The notes: a model not told the origin generated them from the sequence alone. A stretch of DNA of 64,000 nt from Pseudomonas sediminis (GCF_002741105.1 NZ_NIQU01000004.1:372061-436060), one strand, 5' to 3'. Counted from the stretch's first letter, positions 25,673 through 39,130 are shown. Made by a program: numbers and translations.

Positions 25673-26122
25673 CTACATCCCCTCGCAGTAATTAGCCTCT
25701 TCTGTATAACCACCTTCATTGTCCTGAATAACTATTTTATAAACCGTATTCCATGACTCACCTTCTTGGGGTTTTGGAGGGTTTTTACTTGAAAACACAT
25801 AAACGGTATCACCTATCGGAAAGTACTCTGCAAGCTCTTTATTTTTCTCCAGCGAGGTAGATGTCTGCGTCATGAAAATCATCGGCTCACCTTTATAAAA
25901 AGGCCAATCCGGCTCACCTCTCCAAATTGGAGGTTCTGACAAACAGAGAAATTTGCTTTGTAGCTTCTCAGCTAACCACTTTTTTGGATTCTTTGGCTTA
26001 TCTTGCAATATCTCCAAGTAAAGACCTTCTACAAACACCTCTGCACCCACTGTAAAAATGCAAGCCTTCTTTTCTTTATTTAGAAAACCATTCAAGACAT
26101 CTTCGAATTCTTCTCTTTCCAT
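25673..26122 (-). CDS. Hypothetical low-GC protein, candidate immunity protein for the Rhs tail
   Basis: 149 residues, acidic, with codon usage much richer in A and T than the surrounding genes: MEREEFEDVLNGFLNKEKKACIF...EEANYCEGM. It begins 9 bp after the Rhs stop with GGAG upstream, the usual place and spacing for an immunity gene. No known domain is recognised. Confidence 0.65.
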   Translation of the reverse strand: MEREEFEDVLNGFLNKEKKACIFTVGAEVFVEGLYLEILQDKPKNPKKWLAEKLQSKFLCLSEPPIWRGEPDWPFYKGEPMIFMTQTSTSLEKNKELAEYFPIGDTVYVFSSKNPPKPQEGESWNTVYKIVIQDNEGGYTEEANYCEGM

Positions 26123-26131
26123 AACCTTCTC

Positions 26132-26962
26132 CTAAAATTTATTTACAGGGGTAATTATTTTTATCAGATCCCATCCAAGGTTTCGATAAGGGTCCATTGA
26201 TGCGTGCCCCCAGGGAGTAGCCGGCTGAAGGTTCCAGCCCTCATGTGCAACTGTGCTCGACCCTGAGCGCTGCGGGATATATTGGTGATTTAGCTCAATA
26301 GGAACCGTAATGTTTCTTTCTTGGCCAACTCGACCTTTGACTCTATTCGTCAACGTATCTTTGTACCTTACTTTTACGACCATCCGTGGAGCGAGCCCCC
26401 TCCGCATTCTACTTAGGTTTCGAGGAGAGAATTTTCCAGGCGGAGAATTTTTAGCCGCGTTTTTCCAATAACTACGCCTTGAGGAACTCCAGCACTTCCA
26501 CCCCCACGGATCCACCCACCCATACGGCTCCGGCGCGTACTGAAACAGGTTGATCCCACCCGCCAACCCAATCGGATCCGGGCTGATAAACCTACCGATA
26601 TCCGGATCGTAGAATCTGAAGGTGTTGTAGTGCAGCCCGGTTTCGCGGTCCAGGTACTGGCCCTGGAAGCGCAGGTTCTGTTCTTCGACAAAGAAGCTTT
26701 CCTGCTGTTCGGCCAGGGTGTTGCCCCAGACCTGATAACGGGCCTGCCAGATGCAGCGGCCGTCATCTTCGGTGAGTTGCTGCGGTAAACCGTTCGGATC
26801 CGTGTGGTAGTAGCGCAAGCGGGTCGTAGCTGCTTTCGTCGTAGAGCTAAAGGCCGTGTTGGCCGTTTCGCTGAGCAGGCGCAGGCCGATCCAGGCTATG
26901 GGATAGCCATGCGCAGGTTTACCAGTCGAACATCGCGGTGTAGTTCTTCTGATCGCCGACAC
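26132..26962 (-). pseudogene. 5'-truncated, frameshifted Rhs fragment with variable C-terminal toxin-like tail
   Basis: From about 26821 to the stop the frame encodes the end of an Rhs core: RYYHTDPNGLPQQLT, then RFYDPDIGRFISPDPIGLAG and YAPEPYGWVDPWGW. A 115-residue unique tail follows. Upstream, core-like peptides lie in different frames (LYDESSYDPLA at 26846-26814; WIGLRLLSE nearby), so the core is deleted and frameshifted. The rest of the large Rhs gene is absent. The tail has spaced H, N and H residues (IELNHQYIP, EGWNLQPATPWGH) suggesting an HNH-like nuclease, which is tentative. Probably not secreted as it stands; it may be a donor cassette. Confidence 0.78.
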
Positions 26963-27371
26963 CGCGCAGGCAACTGGCGCTCTGAGCCAGCACTGATGGC
27001 TCCAACTGGCCCTCGATCAGTCGAATGGCCTTGTATTGCGAACGACACTCCGGCTTGCTATCCGCCACAGGGGTTACGTGCAGCACTATAACGATCGGCA
27101 CATTCTGAAAAATTTCTACATGGGCCTGGCCATCCTTGCCAACACTGAAATGACAGGGCGAGGGAATTTCTAGGGCCAGTACGCTCTGGTCTGGCTTGCG
27201 CAATATGCAGGCCCGCTTGGCACCCTCCAGTATATAAATCTGCCCTGCCAGAGCTACTTGCTCCGGGTAGTTAGATCTATCTGTGGCAAGCGGTGGTGTC
27301 GATTCGGCGCATGCACAAAGACTGGTCAGCATACCGAGCATCAGTAGACGTATACGAAGGCGCTTGCTCAT
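26919..27371 (-). CDS. Putative lipoprotein of unknown function
   Basis: 150 residues from the ATG at 27371 (MSKRLRIRLLMLGMLTSLCACAES). The basic start, hydrophobic core and cysteines at positions 19 and 21 suggest a lipoprotein signal, although the box (LTSLC or LCAC) is atypical. The remaining sequence has four or more cysteines and no recognised domain. Its stop (after MFDW) lies exactly where Rhs-like sequence begins, so its 3' end may have been set by the rearrangement that truncated the Rhs gene. Confidence 0.6.
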   Translation of the reverse strand: MSKRLRIRLLMLGMLTSLCACAESTPPLATDRSNYPEQVALAGQIYILEGAKRACILRKPDQSVLALEIPSPCHFSVGKDGQAHVEIFQNVPIVIVLHVTPVADSKPECRSQYKAIRLIEGQLEPSVLAQSASCLRGVGDQKNYTAMFDW

Positions 27372-27832
27372 GTCGGATCCTTGACTTGGTAGAAAATCTG
27401 TCTCGAACAGCACTTAATCTACGCATTAATCGATTGATCTAGAAGAAAGTCTGCCTTTTCACGTTAATCAAAAATAAAAGAATAAACATTTACCCATCTA
27501 TTTCTTGCTTTTGTCGCCTTTAAAATAGTTATGTTCTTCAAGCCGATATAGCTATCTTTTCCTATTTATTAGGAATTTTAAATATCTAATCCCTCTAGCC
27601 TGGGTAACTCAGAGTTTTTCATTACTAGCCATCAATTTTCCGGTGTCGAATGTTAGCCCCAGACAAAGATGAAAATTTCTTGATCATAAAGATTCCATTC
27701 TGAGAACCTCCAATCAAAAATAGCCGAAATGATGACCATCTTTATGTTCATTACTATTTACTACGGCTGTCCATCATCACGATAAATGGACATCAATAAG
27801 CGTAAACTATGCAATAGACATTAAGACTATTC
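27372..27832. other. AT-rich 460-bp intergenic stretch, no gene seen
   Basis: This stretch is strikingly AT-rich compared with the flanking genes and has no open frame with plausible coding character on either strand. It probably contains the promoters of the divergent lipoprotein and membrane-protein genes. I see no clear operator, tRNA or terminator in it. Confidence 0.5.
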
Positions 27833-28291
27833 TTGAATGGAGCTCACAAAGAGGTGAACCAGTCTTTAGACTTCTTAACAATTTTGCGTCGGCACTTCCC
27901 GGTCTTCATCGCTGCGTTCTTTCTGGCGCTGTTTTCCCTGGCGGTCAGTCAGATTCTGCTGCTGGAGGTCTATCCGCCCAGCCTGGATGACTATGGCATC
28001 TACATGATGCTGGGCAGCTGCGGGATATCCTTATACCTGTGTGGCGCCAACCTTCTGGTGATCCGCGGCCGTCCCTGGGCGGTCTGGTTGATCGTCGCAG
28101 CCATGGTGGTGTGCATATTGGTGGTCGTCGGACACTGGGGCAGGCGAGCGCCTGATCTGCTGTACTCCATCGGTCTGCTGCTGTCGTTGGCTACCCTCCT
28201 GACCCTCAACAGCAAGCGCTATCGCGCAATGCTAGCAGCCATGGTGGAAGTACGAGGGCAGCGCGCGGCGTGGCGTAAGCGTTTCAAGTAA
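27833..28291 (+). CDS. Hypothetical four-helix membrane protein
   Basis: About 152 residues. Hydrophobic helices near residues 23-48, 57-78, 82-104 and 108-126 are followed by a basic tail (KRYRAMLAAMVEVRGQRAAWRKRFK). The start is uncertain: TTG at 27833 or GTG at 27854; neither has a well-placed ribosome-binding site. No family is recognised. It converges on gyrB and shares its terminator. Confidence 0.6.
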   Translation: MNGAHKEVNQSLDFLTILRRHFPVFIAAFFLALFSLAVSQILLLEVYPPSLDDYGIYMMLGSCGISLYLCGANLLVIRGRPWAVWLIVAAMVVCILVVVGHWGRRAPDLLYSIGLLLSLATLLTLNSKRYRAMLAAMVEVRGQRAAWRKRFK

Positions 28292-28314
28292 GAACGCGCT
28301 ATCCCAAAAAACTG

Positions 28315-28350
28315 AAAAGCCCCTGTCGACTCACATCGACAGGGGCTTTT
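28315..28350. terminator. Bidirectional terminator between the membrane-protein gene and gyrB
   Basis: AAAAGCCCCTGTCG and CGACAGGGGCTTTT form a near-perfect stem with A/T flanks on both sides, placed between convergent genes. Confidence 0.92.
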
Positions 28351-28386
28351 CATTTAACGCCAGCTAATAGCTCTGCTAGCAGGCCA

Positions 28387-31914
<3,528 letters not shown>

Positions 31915-31915
<1 letters not shown>

Positions 31916-33018
31916 TAAAGACGCATCGGCATGACAACGTAGGCAGAGTCGTCGTTATCGGCTTCCTGCAGCAGGGCACTGCTGTTGGAGTCGGAGAGAA
32001 TCAGGCGGACCTGCTCGGTGCCCATCACGCCCAACACATCCAGCAGATAGCTGACGTTGAAACCAATCTCCAGACCGCTGCCCGAATAGTCGATAACGAT
32101 CTCTTCCTCGGCCTCTTCCTGCTCCGGGTTGTTGGCCTGAATTTTCAGCAGACCAGAAGCCAGGGTCAGGCGAATGCCGCGGTACTTCTCGTTGGACAGA
32201 ATCGCGGTGCGGCTGAAGGCTTCGCGCAGGCCCTGACGATCCGCCAGCACCAGCTTGTCGCCACCGCGCGGCAGCACGCGCTCGTAATCCGGGAATTTGC
32301 CGTCCACCAGCTTCGAAGTGAAAGTGAACTCACCGGTGTTGGCACGGATGTGGTGCTGCCCAAGAACGATGGCGACTTCGGCGTCTTGCTCGGTCAGCAG
32401 GCGAGCCAGCTCGAGAATACCTTTACGCGGCACGATGACTTGGTGCTTGCCTTCCTGCTGGATGGCAGCCTCCATAGAGCACATGGCCAGACGGTGGCCG
32501 TCGGTAGCGACTGCACGCAGCAGGCCGCTCTGCACTTCCAGAAGCATGCCGTTGAGGTAGTAGCGCACATCCTGCTGGGCCATGGCGAAGCTGGTCCGTT
32601 CGACCAGGCGACGCAGCTTGGCTTGCGGCAAGTTGAAGGTCAGCGAACCTGGACCTTCCTCAACGGTGGGGAAGTCGTTGGCTGGCAGTGTCGACAGGGT
32701 GAAGCGACTGCGACCGGCCTTGACCAGCAACTTCTGGTCATCGACACGAATGTCGATCATCGCGTCGCTTGGCAGGCTCTTGCAGATGTCCATCAGCTTG
32801 CGCGCCGGCACGGTGATTTCACCCGGCTCGGCCGCGTCTTCCAGCGTGACGCGGCCAACCAGTTCGACCTCGAGGTCGGTACCGGTGAGCGACAACTGCT
32901 GGCCTTCGACCACCAGCAGGACGTTGGACAGAACCGGCAGCGTCTGGCGTCGTTCCACGACACCGGCGACCAGTTGCAGGGGTTTCAACAGGGCTTCGCG
33001 TTGAATAGTGAAATGCAT
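31915..33018 (-). CDS. dnaN: DNA polymerase III beta subunit (sliding clamp)
   Basis: 367 residues in three clamp domains, starting [32 protein letters not shown] and ending with the conserved YVVMPMRL. It forms the dimeric ring that tethers DNA polymerases. It lies 38 bp after dnaA and overlaps recF by one base, in the usual dnaA-dnaN-recF-gyrB operon. Confidence 0.97.
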
Positions 33019-33056
33019 GGTCTAGTCCCTTGCCTCGTGGAGCTGCATTGATTTGA

Positions 33057-34547
33057 TCAGGTAGTCAGGGTACGCAGCAGGTTCTTATAGTCCTCGCGGA
33101 TGTCCGCGTCGGATCCCCTAAGTTCAGCAATCTTACGACATGCGTGCAACACCGTGGTGTGATCACGACCGCCGAAGGCCACACCGATTTCCGGCAGGCT
33201 GTGATTGGTCAGTTCCTTCGACAATGCCATGGCCACCTGACGTGGCCGGGCGATCGAACGTGAACGGCGCTTGGATAGCAGATCGGTGATCTTGATCTTG
33301 TAGTACTCAGCGGTGGTGCGCTGAATATTGTCGATGCTGACCAGCTTGTCCTGCAGGGCCAGCAGATCCTTGAGCGACTCACGAATCAACTCGATGGTGA
33401 TATCACGGCCCATGAAGTGCGAATGGGCGATCACCCGCTTCAACGCGCCTTCCAGTTCACGAACGTTGGAGCGAATGCGCTGAGCGATGAAGAACGCAGC
33501 ATCGTGCGGCAGATCGACCTTGGCCTGGTCGGCCTTCTTCATCAGGATCGCCACGCGGGTTTCCAGTTCTGGCGGCTCGACTGCCACGGTCAGCCCCCAG
33601 CCGAAGCGGGATTTCAGGCGTTCTTCAAGGCCTTCGATTTCTTTCGGGTAGCGGTCGCTGGTGAGAATCACCTGCTGACCCCCTTCAAGCAGCGCGTTGA
33701 AGGTGTGGAAGAACTCCTCCTGGGAGCGCTCCTTCTTGGCGAAGAACTGGATGTCATCGATCAGCAACGCATCCACCGAACGGTAGAAACGTTTGAATTC
33801 GTTGATGGCATTGAGCTGCAACGCCTTGACCATGTCAGCGACGAAGCGCTCGGAGTGCAGGTAGACCACCTTGGCGTTGGGGTTCTTCGCCAGCAGGTGA
33901 TTACCCACAGCATGCATCAGGTGAGTCTTGCCCAAGCCGACGCCGCCATACAGGAACAGCGGGTTGTAACCATGCTTTGGGTTGTCCGCCACCTGCCAGG
34001 CAGCAGCGCGCGCCAACTGGTTGGACTTGCCCTCGACGAAGTTATCGAAGGTAAAGGTGCGATTGAGGTAGCTGGTGTGCTTGAGGCCACCTTCGACCTG
34101 TATGGTACGTTCGGTGCGTGGCGCCACGGCGGGAGTCGGCGGTTGCGGCGCGGAGCCCCCCATGGAGTCGAAGCTGGCACGCGACGGCTCTTGCTGTGCA
34201 GGCGGCGGAACCGGCTTGCTGACGGCTGCGGCGGCCTGAACCTGAGCAGCACGTGCGGCAGCAGGCAAAGGGGCCGTTGGCGCGACGCGGGCAGTCGCTG
34301 CACGCTTGCTGCCTATTAATAAGGAAAGCGCAGGGACCAGACCGCCGGCGCGCTCACCCAGAAGCTCGAGCAAACGGCTCAGGTACTTCTCGTTGACCCA
34401 ATCGAGTACGAAACGATTCGGCGCATATACACGCAGCTCGTCGCCTTCGGCTTCGACCTGCAGAGGACGTATCCAGGTGTTGAATTGCTGGGCCGGCAAC
34501 TCGTCGCGCAAAAGCTCGACGCATTGCTGCCATAGTTCCACTGACAC
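33057..34547 (-). CDS. dnaA: Chromosomal replication initiator protein DnaA
   Basis: 496 residues from a GTG start (protein [15 protein letters not shown]). Domain I is about residues 1-85, followed by a proline/alanine-rich linker up to about 160. The AAA+ domain has [17 protein letters not shown] and [11 protein letters not shown]. Domain IV ends with the DNA-binding signature ([15 protein letters not shown]). It opens oriC and is transcribed away from it. Confidence 0.97.
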   Translation of the reverse strand: MSVELWQQCVELLRDELPAQQFNTWIRPLQVEAEGDELRVYAPNRFVLDWVNEKYLSRLLELLGERAGGLVPALSLLIGSKRAATARVAPTAPLPAAARAAQVQAAAAVSKPVPPPAQQEPSRASFDSMGGSAPQPPTPAVAPRTERTIQVEGGLKHTSYLNRTFTFDNFVEGKSNQLARAAAWQVADNPKHGYNPLFLYGGVGLGKTHLMHAVGNHLLAKNPNAKVVYLHSERFVADMVKALQLNAINEFKRFYRSVDALLIDDIQFFAKKERSQEEFFHTFNALLEGGQQVILTSDRYPKEIEGLEERLKSRFGWGLTVAVEPPELETRVAILMKKADQAKVDLPHDAAFFIAQRIRSNVRELEGALKRVIAHSHFMGRDITIELIRESLKDLLALQDKLVSIDNIQRTTAEYYKIKITDLLSKRRSRSIARPRQVAMALSKELTNHSLPEIGVAFGGRDHTTVLHACRKIAELRGSDADIREDYKNLLRTLTT

Positions 34548-35066
34548 TGACTATCCCCTATCCAGGCGGCGATGCAAAAACAGCCGCCATTGTAACGGCC
34601 AACGACCGAGTTATCCACACAGCAGGGATTAGATGGCCAAGTAAAATCAAAGCCTTACTTACATTCATCAGACTTATCAGCAGCCCATGAGCCTTGTGGA
34701 TAAGCACCCTATAACCTTCTGTAAAACCCTGGGGACAAACGGGCGGATAACTGCATTGTGGGTAACCCTGCTTTCTATCCTCAGGCTGTATGCAGGACAC
34801 GCACAGACCAACCACGCCTTTTGGACAGACTTATCATCGCCGCATGAGCAGCCGGCAAGGGGCTGCCAGCGGGTTTTCCACAGGTATGGGCAGCACCATT
34901 CAACATAAACATAGAAAAAGAGCTTTAAACCCTTTTCCTTCTTTCTATTTCTATCTAGCGAATAAGGTTGGTTGGAAATTGACCTACCGCGCGGCTTTCT
35001 CTAGAATTGCCGGTCTCTTAAAACCGGGGTCATACCGACCCTAGTCGATCACCCAGGTAACGCACC
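34548..35066. other. oriC: Chromosomal replication origin oriC (dnaA-rpmH intergenic)
   Basis: DnaA boxes: TTATCCACA at 34611-34619 and TGTGGATAA at 34695-34703 (perfect), TGTGGGTAA at 34757-34765 and TTTTCCACA at 34874-34882 (one mismatch each). An AT-rich tract at about 34901-34965 (ACATAAACATAGAAAAAGAG and a pyrimidine run) is a candidate unwinding element. Position and structure match the origin mapped in P. putida and P. aeruginosa. Confidence 0.9.
34979..35007 (+). promoter_or_regulatory. rpmH promoter
   Basis: TTGACC (34979-34984), a 17-bp spacer and TAGAAT (35002-35007) form a good sigma-70 promoter about 60 bp before rpmH, next to the AT-rich part of oriC. Confidence 0.75.
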
Positions 35067-35201
35067 ATGAAACGCACTTTCCAACCCAGCACCATCAAGC
35101 GCGCTCGCACCCACGGTTTCCGTGCCCGCATGGCCACCAAGAACGGCCGTGCCGTCCTGTCGCGTCGTCGCGCCAAGGGCCGCAAGCGTCTTGCTGTCTA
35201 A
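35067..35201 (+). CDS. rpmH: 50S ribosomal protein L34
   Basis: 44 residues: [18 protein letters not shown] and a very basic remainder ending [12 protein letters not shown], the exact family length and pattern. It is the first gene to the right of oriC and is followed after 13 bp by rnpA, the near-universal pairing. Confidence 0.97.
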
Positions 35202-35214
35202 TTAATCCAGACAG

Positions 35215-35619
35215 GTGGTGAGTCGAGGCTTCGGCCGGGAAAAGCGACTGCTGACTCCCCGGCAATTCAAGGCAGTCTTCGACTCCCCAAGCGGTAAAGC
35301 TCCGGGCAAAAGTGTCCTGTTGCTAGCGCGCGATAACCAGCTTGATCATCCCCGCCTAGGTCTGGTGATCGGCAAGAAGAGCGTCAAGCTCGCCGTCGAG
35401 CGCAACCGCATCAAGCGTCAAATCCGCGAGTCCTTTCGCCTCAATCAGGTCAACCTGACAGGCTGGGACATCGTGGTGGTCGCCCGCAAAGGGCTAGGTG
35501 ATCTGGAGAATGGCGAACTTGCCCAGCAGTTCGGCAAACTCTGGAAACGCTTGGCCCGAAGCCGGCCCAGTCGCGACGCAGACTTATCCCCCGGGACAAG
35601 CGACAATCCCCATGCGTAA
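35215..35619 (+). CDS. rnpA: Ribonuclease P protein component
   Basis: 134 residues with the RNR-type signature [19 protein letters not shown] near residue 60. It is the protein cofactor of RNase P for tRNA 5' maturation. It starts at GTG 35215 (a second GTG follows directly) with CAGG upstream, giving [18 protein letters not shown] as in related species. The 3' end overlaps yidD by 8 bp. Confidence 0.95.
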   Translation: MVSRGFGREKRLLTPRQFKAVFDSPSGKAPGKSVLLLARDNQLDHPRLGLVIGKKSVKLAVERNRIKRQIRESFRLNQVNLTGWDIVVVARKGLGDLENGELAQQFGKLWKRLARSRPSRDADLSPGTSDNPHA

Positions 35620-35857
35620 AGCGGCTCTAGCCTGTATCCAGGTTTATCGCTACGCCATCAGCCCGCTGATGGCCAGTCATTGTCGTTTCTACCCCAGCTG
35701 CTCCTGCTATGCCTACGAAGCCATCGAACAACATGGCTTCCTGCGTGGTGGCTGGCTGACGGCGCGCCGTCTCGGTCGCTGTCACCCATGGAATGCCGGC
35801 GGTTTCGATCCGGTTCCACCCGTTAAAACATCCCGTTCCCCTTCGATGGCCGAATAA
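35612..35857 (+). CDS. yidD: Membrane protein insertion efficiency factor YidD
   Basis: 81 residues with the conserved core [20 protein letters not shown] followed by [11 protein letters not shown]. It is a small basic membrane-associated protein helping YidC. The ATG at 35612 lies inside the end of rnpA, and yidC begins 2 bp after its stop. Confidence 0.94.
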   Translation: MRKAALACIQVYRYAISPLMASHCRFYPSCSCYAYEAIEQHGFLRGGWLTARRLGRCHPWNAGGFDPVPPVKTSRSPSMAE

Positions 35858-35859
35858 TC

Positions 35860-37605
35860 ATGGATATCCAACGTTCGATCCTGATCGTCGCCCTGGCAGT
35901 CGTGTCCTACCTCATGGTCCTGCAATGGAACGAGGACTATGGCCAGGCTGCTATGCCAGCCGAGGTTAGTACCTCGACCGCGGCGACGCCTGCCCTGCCC
36001 GACACACCTGCTGTAACCGCCAACACCGGCGGCGACGACATTCCAACTGCCGTGGCCGAACCGACTGCAGCTGCTGTCGCGCCTACTGCCGCTACCAGCG
36101 ACGAGCTGATTCGCGTCAAGACCGATGTCCTGGACCTGGCCATCGACCCGCGTGGTGGTGATGTCGTGCAACTGCGTTTGCCGCAGTATCCGCGCCGTCA
36201 GGACCGCCCGGACGTTCCGTTCCAGCTATTCGACAACGGCAACGAGCGCACCTATCTCGCGCAGAGCGGCCTGATCGGCCAGAACGCTCCGGACAAATCC
36301 AGCGGTCGTTCCCTGTGGAGCAGCGAGAAGCAGAACTACGAGCTGGCCGAAGGCCAGGACAGCCTGGTGGTCGACCTCACGTTCAGCGAGAACGGCGTCA
36401 ACTACATCAAGCGCTACAGCTTCAAGCGTGGTCTCAACCCGCAATGCTCCGCGCGTGAGCAGGAACTGAAGAAGCCTGGCTGCATCGATCCGTCCGCCTA
36501 TCAGGTCGACGTGCGTTACCTGATCGACAACCAGAGCGAGCAAGCCTGGAGCGGCAACCTGTTTGCCCAGCTCAAGCGCGACAACAGCGGCGACCCGTCC
36601 TCGACCACCGCTACCGGCACCGCGACCTACCTTGGCGCCGCTCTGTGGACCACCGACGAGCCGTACAAAAAGGTGTCGATGAAGGACATCGACAAGCAGT
36701 TCTTCAAGGAAACCGTACAGGGTGGCTGGGTTGCCTGGCTGCAGCATTACTTCGTCACCGCCTGGGTACCGAACAAGGACAGCACCAACCTGATTCAGAC
36801 CCGCAAGGACAGCCAGGGTAACTACATCGTCGGCTTCACCGGCCCGTCCGTGCAGGTTGCTGCCGGCGCCCAAGGCGAGACTGGTGCGATCCTCTACGCT
36901 GGTCCCAAGCTGCAGGAACACCTCGGCACCCTGTCGCCAGGCCTGGAGCTGACCGTCGACTACGGCTTCCTGTGGTTCCTCGCCCAGCCGATCTTCTGGC
37001 TGCTGGAAGTGATCCACGGCGTACTCGGTAACTGGGGCTGGTCGATCATCGTCCTGACCATCATCATCAAGCTGATCTTCTTCCCGCTGTCTGCTGCCAG
37101 CTACCGCTCGATGGCGCGCATGCGTGCCGTATCGCCGAAACTGCAGGCGTTGAAAGAGCAGCACGGTGACGATCGCCAGAAGATGTCCCAGGCGATGATG
37201 GAGCTGTACAAGAAAGAGAAGATCAACCCGCTGGGCGGCTGTCTGCCGATCCTGGTGCAGATGCCGGTATTCCTCGCCCTGTACTGGGTACTGCTGGAAT
37301 CGGTCGAAATGCGTCAGGCCCCGTGGATGTTCTGGATCACCGACCTGTCGATCAAGGATCCGTTCTTCATCCTGCCGATCATCATGGGCGCAACCATGTT
37401 CATCCAGCAGCAGCTCAACCCAACGCCGCCGGACCCCATGCAGGCCCGCGTGCTGAAGCTGATGCCGATCATCTTCACCTTCTTCTTCCTGTGGTTCCCG
37501 GCTGGTCTGGTGCTGTACTGGGTGGTCAACAACTGCCTGTCCATCGCCCAGCAGTGGTACATTACCCGCCGGATCGAAGCAGCAACGAAAGCGGCCAACG
37601 CCTGA
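35860..37605 (+). CDS. yidC: Membrane protein insertase YidC
   Basis: 581 residues. An N-terminal transmembrane helix (RSILIVALAVVSYLMVLQW) is followed by an Ala/Thr-rich linker and the large periplasmic domain (about residues 90-340). The C-terminal five-helix insertase core begins near residue 375 (LLEVIHGVLGNWGWSIIVLT) and includes the cytoplasmic hairpin rich in charges. It inserts membrane proteins such as AtpE with or without Sec. Confidence 0.96.
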   Translation: MDIQRSILIVALAVVSYLMVLQWNEDYGQAAMPAEVSTSTAATPALPDTPAVTANTGGDDIPTAVAEPTAAAVAPTAATSDELIRVKTDVLDLAIDPRGGDVVQLRLPQYPRRQDRPDVPFQLFDNGNERTYLAQSGLIGQNAPDKSSGRSLWSSEKQNYELAEGQDSLVVDLTFSENGVNYIKRYSFKRGLNPQCSAREQELKKPGCIDPSAYQVDVRYLIDNQSEQAWSGNLFAQLKRDNSGDPSSTTATGTATYLGAALWTTDEPYKKVSMKDIDKQFFKETVQGGWVAWLQHYFVTAWVPNKDSTNLIQTRKDSQGNYIVGFTGPSVQVAAGAQGETGAILYAGPKLQEHLGTLSPGLELTVDYGFLWFLAQPIFWLLEVIHGVLGNWGWSIIVLTIIIKLIFFPLSAASYRSMARMRAVSPKLQALKEQHGDDRQKMSQAMMELYKKEKINPLGGCLPILVQMPVFLALYWVLLESVEMRQAPWMFWITDLSIKDPFFILPIIMGATMFIQQQLNPTPPDPMQARVLKLMPIIFTFFFLWFPAGLVLYWVVNNCLSIAQQWYITRRIEAATKAANA

Positions 37606-37631
37606 TTCGCCAAGGCTTCCAAGCATCAAGC

Positions 37632-37656
37632 AAACGCCCCATGATTGGGGCGTTTT
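37632..37656 (+). terminator. Terminator after yidC
   Basis: AAACGCCCC-ATGATT-GGGGCGTTTT ends the rpmH-yidC gene run. Confidence 0.9.
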
Positions 37657-37673
37657 GCTATCCGAGCATTTAT

Positions 37674-37705
37674 CGTAGGAGCGAGCTCTGCTCGCGAATC
37701 GCTGT
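37674..37705. repeat. REP-like element between yidC and mnmE
   Basis: CGTAGGAGCGAGCTCTGCTC followed by GCGAATCGCTG is a typical Pseudomonas REP palindrome (GAGCGAGC/GCTCGC). Confidence 0.75.
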
Positions 37706-37762
37706 TATCCACAGCTCTTCTTCAGCGTTCCTACTAGCCCCATAGACATCGAGTAAATCGCC

Positions 37763-39130
37763 ATGAACCATGCCCGAGACACCATCGCTGCCGTCGCTAC
37801 CGCCCAGGGTCGTGGTGGCGTAGGCATCGTGCGGGTATCCGGTCCACTGGCCGGTCAACTGGCTCAGGCCATCTGCCGTCGCGAGTTGAAGCCGCGCTTC
37901 GCTCATCACGGTCCGTTCTATGGCGAGAGCGAGCTGGCGCTGGATGAAGGTCTGGCCATCTATTTTCCCGGCCCCAACTCCTTCACTGGTGAAGACGTAC
38001 TGGAGCTTCAGGGCCACGGCGGACCGGTGGTGCTCGATCTACTGCTGCGCCGCTGCATGGCATTGGGGGCGCGCCTGGCGCGTCCTGGTGAGTTCAGCGA
38101 ACGCGCCTTCCTCAATGACAAGCTCGACCTGGCACAGGCCGAAGCCATTGCCGACCTGATCGAGGCCAGCTCCGAGCAGGCCGCTCGCAATGCGCTGCGT
38201 TCGCTGCAGGGCGAGTTCTCCAAGCGTGTGCATGCACTGACCGAATCGCTGATCCAGCTGCGCATCTACGTCGAAGCCGCCATCGACTTCCCCGAGGAGG
38301 AGATCGACTTTCTCGCCGATGGCCATGTACTGAACCAGCTCGATGGCGTGCGCGCCGACTTATCCACAGTGCTGCGCGAAGCGGGCCAGGGTGCTTTGCT
38401 GCGTGACGGCATGACCGTGGTCATCGCCGGCCGGCCCAATGCCGGCAAGTCCAGCCTGCTCAATGCCCTGGCTGGGCGTGAAGCCGCCATCGTCACCGAT
38501 ATCGCCGGCACCACACGCGACGTGTTGCGCGAACATATCCACATCGACGGCATGCCCCTGCACGTGGTCGACACCGCCGGCCTGCGTGATACCGAGGATC
38601 AGGTCGAGCGCATCGGTGTAGAGCGTGCACTCAAGGCCATAGGTGAAGCTGACCGTGTGTTGCTGGTTGTGGACTCCACTGCACCGGAGGCGGACGATCC
38701 CTTCGCCCTGTGGCCAGAGTTTCTGGAGCAGCGCCCGGATCCGGCACGGGTCACCCTGATCCGCAACAAGGCCGACCTTTCCGGCGAAGCGGTAGCGCTG
38801 GAAACCAGCGCCGATGGCCACGTCACGCTGAGCCTGTCCGCCAAATCCGCCGAAGGCCTCGAACTGCTGCGCGAGCACCTGAAAGCCTGTATGGGTTATC
38901 AACAGACTGCAGAAAGCGGCTTCAGCGCTCGCCGCCGCCATCTCGAAGCTCTGCACCAGGCCGAGCAATACCTCGAACATGGCCGCAACCAGCTCACCCT
39001 GATGGGCGCCGGCGAGCTGCTGGCCGAGGACCTGCGCATGGCGCAACAGGCCCTCGGTGAGATCACCGGTGCCTTCAGTAGCGACGACCTGCTGGGACGG
39101 ATCTTCTCCAGCTTCTGCATCGGCAAGTGA
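37763..39130 (+). CDS. mnmE: tRNA uridine-5-carboxymethylaminomethyl(34) synthesis GTPase MnmE
   Basis: 455 residues. The N-terminal folate-binding domain begins [22 protein letters not shown]. The G domain, inserted in a helical domain, has [12 protein letters not shown] (G1), DIAGTTRD (G2), DTAGL (G3) and NKAD (G4). The protein ends FCIGK with the catalytic cysteine. With MnmG it modifies wobble uridine 34. It is separated from mnmG by an origin-like region. Confidence 0.96.
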   Translation: MNHARDTIAAVATAQGRGGVGIVRVSGPLAGQLAQAICRRELKPRFAHHGPFYGESELALDEGLAIYFPGPNSFTGEDVLELQGHGGPVVLDLLLRRCMALGARLARPGEFSERAFLNDKLDLAQAEAIADLIEASSEQAARNALRSLQGEFSKRVHALTESLIQLRIYVEAAIDFPEEEIDFLADGHVLNQLDGVRADLSTVLREAGQGALLRDGMTVVIAGRPNAGKSSLLNALAGREAAIVTDIAGTTRDVLREHIHIDGMPLHVVDTAGLRDTEDQVERIGVERALKAIGEADRVLLVVDSTAPEADDPFALWPEFLEQRPDPARVTLIRNKADLSGEAVALETSADGHVTLSLSAKSAEGLELLREHLKACMGYQQTAESGFSARRRHLEALHQAEQYLEHGRNQLTLMGAGELLAEDLRMAQQALGEITGAFSSDDLLGRIFSSFCIGK

